Source: CAYZJD01 sp964478455
Lineage (GTDB): Bacteria > Acidobacteriota > Terriglobia > Bryobacterales > Bryobacteraceae
DNA: 8,592 nt
Reading direction: 5' to 3'
Assembly: GCA_964478455.1 (NCBI GenBank)
Contig: CAYZJD010000189.1
Location: 1 to 8,592 of the forward strand
Numbering within the stretch: the first letter of the stretch is position 1; each line of letters starts with the position of its first letter. The notes beneath the pieces were generated by a model, which ran no database searches, was not told where the DNA came from, and saw only the letters and a program-made list of their open reading frames with translations. This document shows, piece by piece, positions 1 through 6,472 of the stretch. The position numbers and the translations under genes were made by a program.

Positions 1-489
1 ATATCGAGCACGACGCGCTCGGCATCGTCGCCGGCTTCCGCGTGGGCGAGCAGCTCGCGATTCACTGTCATCAGCCCGATAAGGGTTATCGTCGCCGGCG
101 AGCATGCCCGTCTCGAAGCTTTGCAGCCGGGAGGTCAGCGCCCCGCCCCGATCCCAGTTCTTCTTCGAGCCCAGCAGCCGAAAAGTCGGATCGGCGGACA
201 CCCGCACCGCATCGTTGAGATCCTCGTAGCCCGCCAACCGCGAGTAGACCGACTGCCGCACCAGATCCGCCAGCGGGAACTTGGTGTTCTCGCCTTGCCG
301 CGTATCGATGAGATGATCGTCGATCAGCTTGCCGAGCCCAAGCCGCTCGTCCAGCTCCCGGATCAACAGCAGCCCGCCGTCGGAAGTGACCCGAGCACCC
401 TGGAAATCGACCTTCAGAAATCCGTTGAATGAAAGCTGAAACGGCTTGCGATCCTTGTCACCCACTCGGTGTGGCCTTCCACGGCCCAT
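1..489 (-). pseudogene. IS1380-family transposase, N-terminal part, frameshifted and cut by the window edge
   Basis: Reading the minus strand from the ATG at 489-487 gives 135 in-frame codons whose sequence I recognise as the start of an IS1380-family DDE transposase. It contains NGFLKVDFQGARVTSDGGLL (residues 22-41), then RELDERLGLG, PLADLVRQSVYSRLAGYEDLND and ADPTFRLLGS. After GDDN (residues 132-135) the frame breaks at the GGG run 83-85. Removing one base restores the expected continuation, LIGLMTVNRELLAHAEAGDD followed by AERVVLD, up to the window edge. The catalytic DDE core would lie outside the window. The start is uncertain: a GTG eight codons in (465-463) has a GGAAGG upstream, while the ATG has no clear ribosome site. 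The break most likely inactivates the gene, but a single-base assembly error in a homopolymer would look the same. The family call is strong; its activity cannot be judged from this fragment. Confidence 0.85.
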
Positions 490-572
490 GCGATGCGTTC
501 AAACCCGCTTCTGGAAAGGCACCGAGAGCCTTGGGATGGTTAGCCGTCAGACATCAAATCGGAAATCCGGGC
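1..572 (-). mobile_element. IS1380-like insertion sequence, transposase-start end (partial)
   Basis: The transposase start at 489 and the oxidoreductase stop at 573-575 confine the outer end of the element to about 490-572. Two small inverted repeats lie there: AAGGC/GCCTT around a 7-base loop (516-532) and CGGA-AA-TCCG (560-569). A terminal inverted repeat beginning near 569 on the minus strand (CCGGATTTCCGATTTG) is possible. It cannot be confirmed because the other end and the target duplication lie beyond the left edge. The boundary given is the outermost one possible without cutting the neighbouring gene, and is inferred rather than seen. Confidence 0.5.
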
Positions 573-1928
573 TTACAGCCCCTCCAGCCGCCACGGCGCG
601 CGGTAGCGCCGCGTCAGCAACTCGTTCGCCTCGGGCACGTTCGTGATCCTCTCCGCCTCCGGGTCCCACTGGATCTTCTTCCCCGTGCGGAGCGCGATGT
701 TCCCCAAGTGGCACGGCGTCGTGCTGCGGTGGCCAATCTCGATATCGGCGGCGGGAAGCGCTCGGCTCTTCACGCAGTCCAGAAAGTTGCGCACATGTGG
801 GAGATGCTGCACGGATGTCGTGCCCCGCTCACCTGCGCTCTCCGCGGTGAAATACAGGCCGATGCCCGTCAGGTCGTCGAACGCTTCGCGGAAGCTCTGC
901 GACGCCGGCTCCGCCTTTTGCTTCATCTGCGGGATGATCTCGTAGCCCGCGCGGTCCACGAACAGCGTGCCGAGTGTGCCTTGCAGCAGGATGCCGTAGC
1001 TACCGAACGGCTTGTTCCCTGGGTGGCCGTTCGGCCCGTAGCTGTTGTGCATCATCGTCGAGTAGCGCAGCAGGAAGCCCGGATACTCGTAGATCACCTC
1101 GACCGTATCCTCCACGTCCCGGCAGTCCTTCACGTGCAGGATGCCGCCGGCCCCGGTCGCGCTCAGCGGCCCCTTCGCCTCCATGGCCCAGTGAACGACG
1201 TCGATCAAGTGCGGCGCCCAGTTGGTCAGCTCGCCCCCGGCGTAATCCTTGAAGGCGCGGAAGTTCCGGCGCGCGGGATTGTAGGCCGCCTTGGGCGCCG
1301 GCCCCAGGAACATGTCCCAATCCAGGTCCGCCGGCGGCTTGGCGTCCGCGGGAAAACCGACGCCCTCGGTCCCGCCGCTGTAATGGTTCCAGCATTGGGC
1401 GAACCGCACCGTCCCGATCCGCCCCTCCTGCACTGCCTTTACCGCTCTCTGAAAATGCGTGCCCGACCGCTGCTGCAAGCCCACCTGGACGACGCGCTTG
1501 TTCCGCCGCGCCGCCTCCACCATCAGCTGGCCTTCTCGCACGCACCACGAGACCGGTTTCTCGACGTACACGTCCTTACCCGCCTCGCATGCTTCCACTG
1601 TCATCAGAGCGTGCCAGTGGTCCGGCGTCGCGACCACCACCGCGTCCACGTCCCTGCGCTCCAGCACACGGCGATAGTCGTTGTAGGCCTCCGCCTTGCC
1701 GCCCGTCATCTCCCGCGCCCGCTCGCGGTTCGGCGCGTAGACGTCGCACACGGCGACGATCTCCGCATCCGCGTTGCGCTGGAAGTCGGCGAGGTTCATG
1801 CGCCCCATCCCGCCGCAGCCGATGACGCCGACACGGATGCGATCCGACGCCGCGACCGTCCCTGTTGCGCGCGCCACCCCGGCCAGAGGCGCGAGCACGC
1901 TGTTCTTTACGAATGCGCGACGATGCAT
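573..1928 (-). CDS. Gfo/Idh/MocA-family NAD(P)-dependent oxidoreductase with Tat-type signal
   Basis: A 451-residue protein. The N-terminus, MHRRAFVKNSVLAPLAGVARA, carries a twin-arginine motif (R3-R4-x-F-x-K), suggesting export already folded to the periplasm; its hydrophobic stretch is short. A Rossmann fold follows, with nucleotide-binding GCGGMG (37-42), ATPDHWH (100-106) and the family signature EKP (123-125), whose lysine is the usual catalytic or substrate-contacting residue. The C-terminal substrate domain includes DWDMFLGPAP (203-212) and GGELTNWAPHLIDVVHW (231-247), with the His-x-x-Asp typical of this secreted subgroup. Members oxidise or epimerise sugars, cyclitols or amino sugars; the substrate cannot be read from sequence. 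The start is the ATG with the strong AAAGGAGGG site upstream; a longer frame reaching 1988 only adds an arginine-rich tail with no family match. The gene is transcribed away from recO, and its stop lies just beside the IS1380 remnant. The ending (PWRLEGL) looks native, so the gene seems intact. Confidence 0.9.
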   Translation of the reverse strand: MHRRAFVKNSVLAPLAGVARATGTVAASDRIRVGVIGCGGMGRMNLADFQRNADAEIVAVCDVYAPNRERAREMTGGKAEAYNDYRRVLERRDVDAVVVATPDHWHALMTVEACEAGKDVYVEKPVSWCVREGQLMVEAARRNKRVVQVGLQQRSGTHFQRAVKAVQEGRIGTVRFAQCWNHYSGGTEGVGFPADAKPPADLDWDMFLGPAPKAAYNPARRNFRAFKDYAGGELTNWAPHLIDVVHWAMEAKGPLSATGAGGILHVKDCRDVEDTVEVIYEYPGFLLRYSTMMHNSYGPNGHPGNKPFGSYGILLQGTLGTLFVDRAGYEIIPQMKQKAEPASQSFREAFDDLTGIGLYFTAESAGERGTTSVQHLPHVRNFLDCVKSRALPAADIEIGHRSTTPCHLGNIALRTGKKIQWDPEAERITNVPEANELLTRRYRAPWRLEGL

Positions 1929-1935
1929 CTCAACT

Positions 1936-1946
1936 CTCCCTCCTTT
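1936..1946 (-). promoter_or_regulatory. Shine-Dalgarno site fixing the oxidoreductase start
   Basis: On the minus strand the sequence AAAGGAGGGAG contains a perfect AGGAGG core whose last base is 10 bases before the ATG at 1928-1926. It supports the start at the Tat motif rather than the upstream in-frame ATG at 1988. Confidence 0.8.
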
Positions 1947-1992
1947 GGCTTTCTCGTCCGAGCGCCGCCCGGAACGCGCCCGCCGCAAGCGG

Positions 1993-2010
1993 AGGCGGCT
2001 AAAGCCGCTT
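1993..2010. repeat. Short palindrome in the divergent spacer (GCGGCT-AA-AGCCGC)
   Basis: GCGGCT (1995-2000) and AGCCGC (2003-2008) form a perfect inverted repeat around AA, extendable by one wobble and one A-T pair. It lies 20 bp before the recO start, in the 101-bp spacer between the divergent oxidoreductase and recO genes. As RNA it would be a small tight hairpin. It could be a dispersed REP-like intergenic element or a regulator site; only one copy is in the window. No convincing -35/-10 pair for recO was found here. Confidence 0.4.
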
Positions 2011-2029
2011 CTATGTTACCCTCCCCGAC

Positions 2030-2671
2030 ATGCCGGCCCGGGTGAGCGAGTCCCTGATCCTCCGCACCTACCCTTTTCGCGAAGCTGATCTTGTCGTCAG
2101 CTTCCTCACCCGCGACCAGGGCAAGCTCCGCGGCGTCGCCCGCCGTGCCCGGCGCCCCAAGGGCGGGTTCGGCGCCGCCCTCGAGCGCCTCTCGCACGTC
2201 CGTGCTTTCTATTTCCAGCGCGAAAACCGCGAGCTGGTCAGCTTGGATTCCTGCGAGCTGATCCGTTCGCATTTCGAGCTGCAATCGGACTACTCCTTGG
2301 CCGTCGTCCTCGATTATCTGGCCGAAGTCACCGAACAACTGCTCCCGCCGGCCGAGACGAGCGAACGGTTCTTCCGCCTGCTGCTGGCAATGCTCGAGCA
2401 TTTGCACGCTGAGAAAGCCGCCGGCGCCTGGTCTGTTGTGTCCTACTTCACTTTGTGGGCGGTGCGGCTGGCAGGGTTTCTGCCCGCGCTCCCCGCCGGA
2501 CCGGAGTCGGCGGCAATTGCCGACGAGATGCTGCGACTCCCCATCGGCCAGCTCACTCCGCGCGCCTGGACCAAGCAAACGGCCGCTGATTTGCGCCGAC
2601 TGCTCATTCACCGAATTGAAGATCATATCGAGCGGCGATTGGTGACGGTGCCGCTGCTGGAGGCCCTGTGA
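2030..2671 (+). CDS. recO: DNA repair protein RecO, short form without zinc-finger cysteines
   Basis: RecO promotes annealing of single-stranded DNA and, with RecR, loads RecA onto SSB-coated gaps in the RecFOR pathway, in the cytoplasm. The 213-residue product opens with the OB-fold typical of the family: ESLILRTYPFREADLVVSFL (7-26), then GKLRGVARRARRPKGGFG (31-48) and the strand around FYFQRENRELVSLDSCEL (60-77). The helical domain follows, with AVVLDYLAEVTEQLLPP (91-107) and SYFTLWAVRLAGFLPALP (138-155). Most RecO proteins are about 230-260 residues and carry a four-cysteine zinc finger after the LAGF-x-P segment. Here that part is replaced by a short loop (about 153-166), and the only cysteine in the protein is C75. 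The ATG at 2030 gives the family N-terminus but has no clear ribosome site; the GTG at 2042 (residue 5) is an alternative. The reading frame is intact. Confidence 0.9.
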   Translation: MPARVSESLILRTYPFREADLVVSFLTRDQGKLRGVARRARRPKGGFGAALERLSHVRAFYFQRENRELVSLDSCELIRSHFELQSDYSLAVVLDYLAEVTEQLLPPAETSERFFRLLLAMLEHLHAEKAAGAWSVVSYFTLWAVRLAGFLPALPAGPESAAIADEMLRLPIGQLTPRAWTKQTAADLRRLLIHRIEDHIERRLVTVPLLEAL

Positions 2672-2696
2672 GGGCGATTTGTGCTGCGACCCAGAA

Positions 2697-2731
2697 TTGA
2701 CATCATTTCGATGATTTGGCATCATTATCTC
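2697..2731 (+). promoter_or_regulatory. vapBC promoter with overlapping triple half-site operator
   Basis: A perfect -35 hexamer TTGACA (2697-2702) is followed, 17 bases on, by CATCAT (2720-2725; four of six matches to TATAAT). Three half-sites overlap this promoter: ATCAT (2702-2706), ATGAT (2711-2715) and ATCAT (2721-2725). They give two adjacent inverted repeats with spacers of 4 and 5 bases. Ribbon-helix-helix antitoxins with their toxins commonly bind such arrays to repress their own operon. The predicted transcription start falls about at the vapB GTG (2732). The elements are visible; binding and promoter activity are inferred. Confidence 0.65.
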
Positions 2732-2959
2732 GTGCGTACGACCATCAACCTGGATGATGAAGTGGCCCGCCTGGTCAAGGAGTTCGCCGAGAGCCGCTCC
2801 CTGTCTCTGGGCAAAGCCCTGACCGAGCTGGCTCGGCGCGGCCTGACCGCTCACCGGCCTGTCAAGTCCGTCAACGGCCTGCTTGTGTTCGATCTTCCGG
2901 CCGGATCGCCGAAAGTGACCGCCCGATCGGTCAGGAAGCTGGACGCCGAGTCGTGGTGA
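2732..2959 (+). CDS. vapB: VapB-type ribbon-helix-helix antitoxin
   Basis: A 75-residue antitoxin expected to bind and neutralise the VapC ribonuclease encoded directly downstream and, with it, repress the shared promoter. Residues 1-36 (MRTTINLDDEVARLVKEF, then the helix ending in LTELARRGL) match a ribbon-helix-helix DNA-binding domain. The tail contains LPAGSPKVTARSVRKLDAE, like the toxin-binding ends of VapB proteins paired with this PIN subgroup. The GTG at 2732 is chosen because it gives the family N-terminus. Upstream in-frame starts (GTG 2681, ATG 2711) would add residues unlike the family and lie within or before the promoter. No Shine-Dalgarno site precedes the GTG, so translation may be leaderless. 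The stop overlaps the toxin start by 7 bases, giving coupled translation. vapB is used as the family name; its exact subfamily is not certain. Confidence 0.85.
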   Translation: MRTTINLDDEVARLVKEFAESRSLSLGKALTELARRGLTAHRPVKSVNGLLVFDLPAGSPKVTARSVRKLDAESW

Positions 2960-3399
2960 CCGCCTCTCTCTTGGATGTCAATGTCCTCGTAGCCCTGGCA
3001 TGGCCCGCGCACGAGTGGCACGATCCGGTGCGGCGCTGGTTCGCGCGCAATTCCCGGCGTGGCTGGGCGACATGCCCTTTCACTCAGGCCGCCCTCATCC
3101 GCATTCTGTCCAATCCGTCTTTTTCTCCGGACGCGGTGACTCCACGGGAGGCGGTCGACCTCCTCGCCCAGAACCTGAAGCACCCCTTCCATCGTTTCTG
3201 GCCTGACGAACTCAGCTTTCCTGAAGCAGTGGAGCCCTTCCGAGACCGTCTTGTCGGGCATCAGCAGATCACCGACGCGTACCTGCTGGGCCTGGCGATC
3301 CGCAAGGGAGGAAGGCTGGCGACGCTTGACCGGGCTGTCCTTTGGCTTCTGCCCAAGGAGGCGCCTGAGGCAGCACACGTAGAGATCATTCCAGGTTAG
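2953..3399 (+). CDS. vapC: VapC-type PIN-domain ribonuclease toxin
   Basis: A 148-residue PIN-domain protein, predicted to be a magnesium-dependent RNase that cleaves tRNA or other RNA when not held by VapB. The first acidic site is D8 in LLDVNVLVAL with N10 beside it; the later ones are D108 in QITDAYLLGLA and D126 in RLATLDRAV. The middle, RRGWATCPFTQAALIRILSNPSFSPDAV (36-62), is typical of a VapC subgroup in which glutamine stands where other PIN proteins have a conserved glutamate in this helix, so its absence need not mean inactivation. Two tandem GTG codons (2953 and 2956) could each start translation; both overlap the end of vapB, and no strong ribosome site is seen, fitting coupling to the antitoxin. 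The frame is complete, so the module appears functional. The natural RNA target cannot be inferred. Confidence 0.9.
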   Translation: MVTASLLDVNVLVALAWPAHEWHDPVRRWFARNSRRGWATCPFTQAALIRILSNPSFSPDAVTPREAVDLLAQNLKHPFHRFWPDELSFPEAVEPFRDRLVGHQQITDAYLLGLAIRKGGRLATLDRAVLWLLPKEAPEAAHVEIIPG

Positions 3400-3418
3400 G
3401 GGCCAAGGATCATTCCAG
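3384..3418 (+). repeat. Two direct copies of GATCATTCCAG across the vapC stop
   Basis: Identical 11-base copies lie at 3384-3394 (codons for the last VapC residues) and 3408-3418 (just after the stop), 24 bases apart. Because 24 is a multiple of three, the second copy is in the same frame as vapC and would read IIPA. It may be a small duplication at the end of the cassette or chance. Confidence 0.5.
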
Positions 3419-3464
3419 CCGCTCCAGTGTGCTAACCTGATTCTTACGCAATACTCCAGCAGGT

Positions 3465-3497
3465 CGGGGAGCGGTCTTCGTGCCGCGGCCGTCCCCG
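3465..3497 (+). other. Inverted repeat in the vapC-glyQ spacer
   Basis: CGGGGA-G-CGG (3465-3474) pairs with CCGTCCCCG (3489-3497): nine base pairs with one bulged G and a 14-base loop. There is no T-tract after it, so it is not a canonical intrinsic terminator. It could be a leader structure ahead of glyQ or a weak end point for the vapBC transcript. The rest of the 186-bp spacer (3400-3585) shows no convincing promoter or T-box sequence. Confidence 0.3.
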
Positions 3498-3585
3498 TGC
3501 CCGAAGCATCCTGCAAACCGGCTGTTGCTCGTCCGATCCACGCCTGAAAGCGAAGGGTGCTCAGCGGCCAAGCCGAAACGGAAGA

Positions 3586-4464
3586 ATGGACTCGTTCCAG
3601 CAGGTTCTCTTCAAGCTCAAGAAGTACTGGAGTGACCGTGGCTGCGTCATCCAGGAACCTTATGACGTCGAAGTCGGCGCCGGCACCATGTGCCCCGAGA
3701 CGTTCCTCCGCGTGCTCGGCCCCAAGCCCTATCGCGTCGCCTACGTTCAGCCCAGCCGGCGCCCCACCGACGGCCGCTACGGCGAGAATCCCAACCGCCT
3801 CTACAAGCACTGGCAGCTTCAGGTCATCCTGAAGCCTTCCCCCGACGACATTGTTGAGCAGTACCTCAAGAGCCTCGAGGCCATCGGCATCGATCTCCGC
3901 AAACACGACATCAAGTTCGAAGAGGACAACTGGGAATCCCCCACCCTCGGCGCCTGGGGCATCGGCTGGCAGGTCATGCTCGACGGCCTCGAGATCACGC
4001 AGTTCACGTACTTCCAGCAGTGCGGCGGGGTCGATCTCGACCTCGTCCCGGCCGAACTCACCTACGGCCTCGAGCGCCTTGCCGCCTTCCTCCAAGGCAA
4101 GGAGAGCGTCTACCAGATCGAATGGGCCCCGGAGGTCTGCTACGGCGACGTCCGGCTGGCCGACGAGCTGCAATTCTCCGTCTACAACTTTGAGCTCGCG
4201 GACGTGCCTACGCTCTGGCAGCTCTTCGATCTTCACGAGAAGGAGTGCCGCCGGCTGCTCGAAGCGTATCCGGACTACGCTGACAAGCAGCGTTTCCCGC
4301 TGATCCCTGCCTATGACCAGGTGCTCAAGTGCTCGCACTTGTTCAACCTGCTCGATTCCCGCGGAGCCATCAGCGTCACCGAGCGCGTCGGGGTCATCGC
4401 CCGCGTGCGCAAACTCGCCGTCGGCGTTGCTCAGGCCTGGATCGATCAGGAGGCGGCCGCGTGA
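3586..4464 (+). CDS. glyQ: Glycyl-tRNA synthetase alpha subunit
   Basis: The catalytic subunit of the bacterial alpha2beta2 glycyl-tRNA synthetase, which activates glycine with ATP and, with the beta subunit, charges tRNA-Gly in the cytoplasm. The 292-residue protein matches the family closely over its length: GAGTMCPETFLR (31-42), class II motif 2 QPSRRPTDGRYGENPNR (55-71), the core beginning EEDNWESPTLGAWGIGWQ (112-129) and running through LDGLEITQFTYFQQ (132-145), and motif 3 ELTYGLER (157-164). The ATG at 3586 gives the standard N-terminus (MDSFQQVLFKLKKYW); its ribosome site is weak (GGAAG almost touching the start). It overlaps glyS by four bases, so the subunits are translationally coupled. 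It lies after the vapBC cassette, and no clear promoter is visible in the spacer. Confidence 0.98.
   Translation: MDSFQQVLFKLKKYWSDRGCVIQEPYDVEVGAGTMCPETFLRVLGPKPYRVAYVQPSRRPTDGRYGENPNRLYKHWQLQVILKPSPDDIVEQYLKSLEAIGIDLRKHDIKFEEDNWESPTLGAWGIGWQVMLDGLEITQFTYFQQCGGVDLDLVPAELTYGLERLAAFLQGKESVYQIEWAPEVCYGDVRLADELQFSVYNFELADVPTLWQLFDLHEKECRRLLEAYPDYADKQRFPLIPAYDQVLKCSHLFNLLDSRGAISVTERVGVIARVRKLAVGVAQAWIDQEAAA
4448..4453 (+). promoter_or_regulatory. Shine-Dalgarno site for glyS inside the end of glyQ
   Basis: AGGAGG ends 7 bases before the GTG at 4461. It decides that start for glyS over the earlier in-frame ATG at 4329, whose extra residues would merely be glyQ sequence read in another frame. Confidence 0.85.
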
Positions 4465-6455
4465 AGACCCTTCCCTTCCTGCTCGAAATCGGAACCGAAG
4501 AGATCCCGGACTGGATGATCCGGCCGGCGCTCGAGAACCTGCGCGAGCTGTTCACCGGACTTCTCGAATCGAACCGGCTCCCCGGCGAAATTGCCGCGCT
4601 CGAAGCCACGCCGCGCCGCCTCATGCTCAAAGTAGCCGGCCTGCCGGCGCGCCAGCCCAGCCGCACGGAGACCGTTACCGGCCCGCCGAAGGCCGCCGGC
4701 GAAGGCGCCGCGGCCGGTTTCGCCCGTAAGCTCGGCGTCGAGGTCTCCGCACTCAAAAGTATCAAGACGCCGAAAGGCGAGTATTACTCATTTACTAAGA
4801 AGGTGAAGGGCAGGGCCGCGGCCGCGATCCTTGCCGAGGCGCTCCCCTCGCTGATCCTCCAGATCTACTTCCCCAAAACGATGTACTGGACCGGCAAGGG
4901 GGGGCCGCGCTTCATCCGCCCCATCCGCTGGATCGTCGCCCTGCTCGGCCCCAAGGTGGTGCCGTTCGAGATCGCCGGCGTCAGGTCCGGCAACGTCACC
5001 GCCGGCCACCGGCAGCTCGGCAAGAGCAAGATCCGTGTCACGTTCGAGAACTACGAGCAGCAGCTCCGCGACAACGGTGTGCTGGTCGCCGCCGAAGAGC
5101 GCCGTCGCAAGATCGAAAACGAGATACGGGCCCTTCTCCCTGACGGGCTGCGTGTCAAGCCGGACCCGGCGCTACTCGAAACGCTGGTCTATGTCACCGA
5201 GTTCCCGGCGCCCATCCTAGGCTCGTTCAACGATGAGTACCTGGGCCTGCCCGAGGAAGTCCTCGTCACCGTCATGCGGCACCACCAGAAGTACTTCTCG
5301 GTCGAGGACTCATCCGGCCGGCTCGCGCCCCACTTCGTCGCCGTGATGAACACCAGCGCCGATCCCGATGGTTTGGTCCGCGCGGGCAACGAGCGCGTGC
5401 TGCGCGCCCGGTTCAACGACGCTCGCTTCTTCTGGGAGTTCGATCAGCGCAAGAAGCTGGCCGAGCGCGTCGCGGATCTCTCCCACGTAACCTGGCAGGC
5501 GCAGCTTGGCTCCTACCTTGAGAAGACAAATCGCGTCATCGCCCTTGTCCGCGAGTTCGGCGGCAACGAACACGCCGCCCGGGCGGCCCAGCTCGCCAAG
5601 TGCGATCTCACTACCGAGATGGTGAAGGAGTTCCCCGAGCTGCAAGGGGTCGTCGGCGGCCTCTATGCGCGGGCGCAGGGAGAACCCGAGCCTGTCTGGC
5701 GCGCTGTCTACGAGCACTACAAGCCGGCCGGAATGGAGGACTCGATTCCCTCCACCCCCGAGGGCCGCCTCGTGTCGCTCGCCGACAAGCTCGACACTCT
5801 GCGCGGCTGCTTCGCCATCGGGCTCATCCCGAGCGGTTCTAAGGATCCGTTTGCGCTCCGCCGCGCCGCCCAGGGCGCCGTCAAGATCCTGGTCGAGGGC
5901 AAACTGGCGCTTGGCCTGTCCCGGCTGTTGGGTGATTCAGAGCCGCTGCGCGAGTTCTTCCTTGATCGCGTTCGCTACTACTTTAAGGACGTCTGCGGCT
6001 TTCGCTACGACGAAGTCAATGCCGTGCTCGCTGCCGGCTGCGACCATCTGGTGGATGTAGAAAGCCGTTTGGAAGCGCTCCAGGCCGTCCGCCCGACGGA
6101 CAACTTCGAACCGCTGGCCACGGCGTTTAAGCGGATCAAGAATATACTCAAGCAAGCGGACTATCACGGTGGCGAGCCAATCCAGGAGCAGATGTTCAAC
6201 CTGTCCGCAGAGGTGGATTTGTACCGGGAGTTCGTGAAGGTGGCCGACGCCGCCCGAACTCATCTCCCGAAGCTCGAATATCTGCCGCTGTTGCAGGTGA
6301 TAGCCAGCACACGCCCGGCAGTTGACAGGTTCTTCGACCAGGTCCTGGTCATGGATTCTGATGAACAGCGCCGCATGCGTCGTCTGGAACTGCTGCACCG
6401 GATCAATGTGCAGTTCAATGCGATCGCTGACTTCTCAGAGATCGTCACTCAATGA
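4461..6455 (+). CDS. glyS: Glycyl-tRNA synthetase beta subunit
   Basis: The 664-residue partner of GlyQ, which binds tRNA-Gly and is required for charging. The N-terminus FLLEIGTEEIPDWMI (6-20) is diagnostic. Further conserved blocks are FPKTMYWTG (137-145) with PRFIRPIRWIVALL (149-162), RHHQKYF (273-279), GNERVLRARFNDARFFWEFD (309-328), the HD-like region LADKLDTLRGCFAIGLIPSG (440-459) continuing SKDPFALRR (460-468), and the C-terminal anticodon-binding helices (about 555-664) with STRPAVDRFFDQVLVM (616-631) and ending near IADFSEIVTQ. The length is slightly below the usual 680-700. The GTG start overlaps the glyQ stop as GTGA and has a strong AGGAGG, so equal synthesis of both subunits is expected. 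ppdK follows 35 bp later on the same strand with no terminator between them. Confidence 0.98.
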   Translation: MKTLPFLLEIGTEEIPDWMIRPALENLRELFTGLLESNRLPGEIAALEATPRRLMLKVAGLPARQPSRTETVTGPPKAAGEGAAAGFARKLGVEVSALKSIKTPKGEYYSFTKKVKGRAAAAILAEALPSLILQIYFPKTMYWTGKGGPRFIRPIRWIVALLGPKVVPFEIAGVRSGNVTAGHRQLGKSKIRVTFENYEQQLRDNGVLVAAEERRRKIENEIRALLPDGLRVKPDPALLETLVYVTEFPAPILGSFNDEYLGLPEEVLVTVMRHHQKYFSVEDSSGRLAPHFVAVMNTSADPDGLVRAGNERVLRARFNDARFFWEFDQRKKLAERVADLSHVTWQAQLGSYLEKTNRVIALVREFGGNEHAARAAQLAKCDLTTEMVKEFPELQGVVGGLYARAQGEPEPVWRAVYEHYKPAGMEDSIPSTPEGRLVSLADKLDTLRGCFAIGLIPSGSKDPFALRRAAQGAVKILVEGKLALGLSRLLGDSEPLREFFLDRVRYYFKDVCGFRYDEVNAVLAAGCDHLVDVESRLEALQAVRPTDNFEPLATAFKRIKNILKQADYHGGEPIQEQMFNLSAEVDLYREFVKVADAARTHLPKLEYLPLLQVIASTRPAVDRFFDQVLVMDSDEQRRMRRLELLHRINVQFNAIADFSEIVTQ

Positions 6456-6472
6456 ATCGAACTCATAAGCAC

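Noticed and set aside
121..432. 103-codon plus-strand frame at the left end
   Set aside because: It is antisense to the IS1380 transposase, whose family sequence is clear on the minus strand.
429..2045. Long plus-strand open frame of 538 codons opposite the oxidoreductase
   Set aside because: It is antisense to a clear family protein, rich in Arg, His and Pro with no recognisable motif, as expected from a GC-rich shadow frame.
2436..2490. CGRCG cysteine pattern in another frame of recO, suggesting a frameshifted zinc finger
   Set aside because: The real frame there encodes the conserved helix TLWAVRLAGFLP that precedes the finger, so the cysteine pattern is coincidental.
2681..2731. N-terminal extension of VapB from GTG 2681 or ATG 2711
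   Set aside because: The extra residues do not fit the antitoxin family, no ribosome site precedes either codon, and the region holds the promoter and operator half-sites.
3400..3585. T-box riboswitch before the glycyl-tRNA synthetase genes
   Set aside because: No T-box consensus (AGGGTGG-A-CCGCG type) and no terminator with a T-tract are present.
2851..4338. 495-codon minus-strand frame over vapC and glyQ
   Set aside because: It spans two unmistakable genes in antisense and shows no family features.
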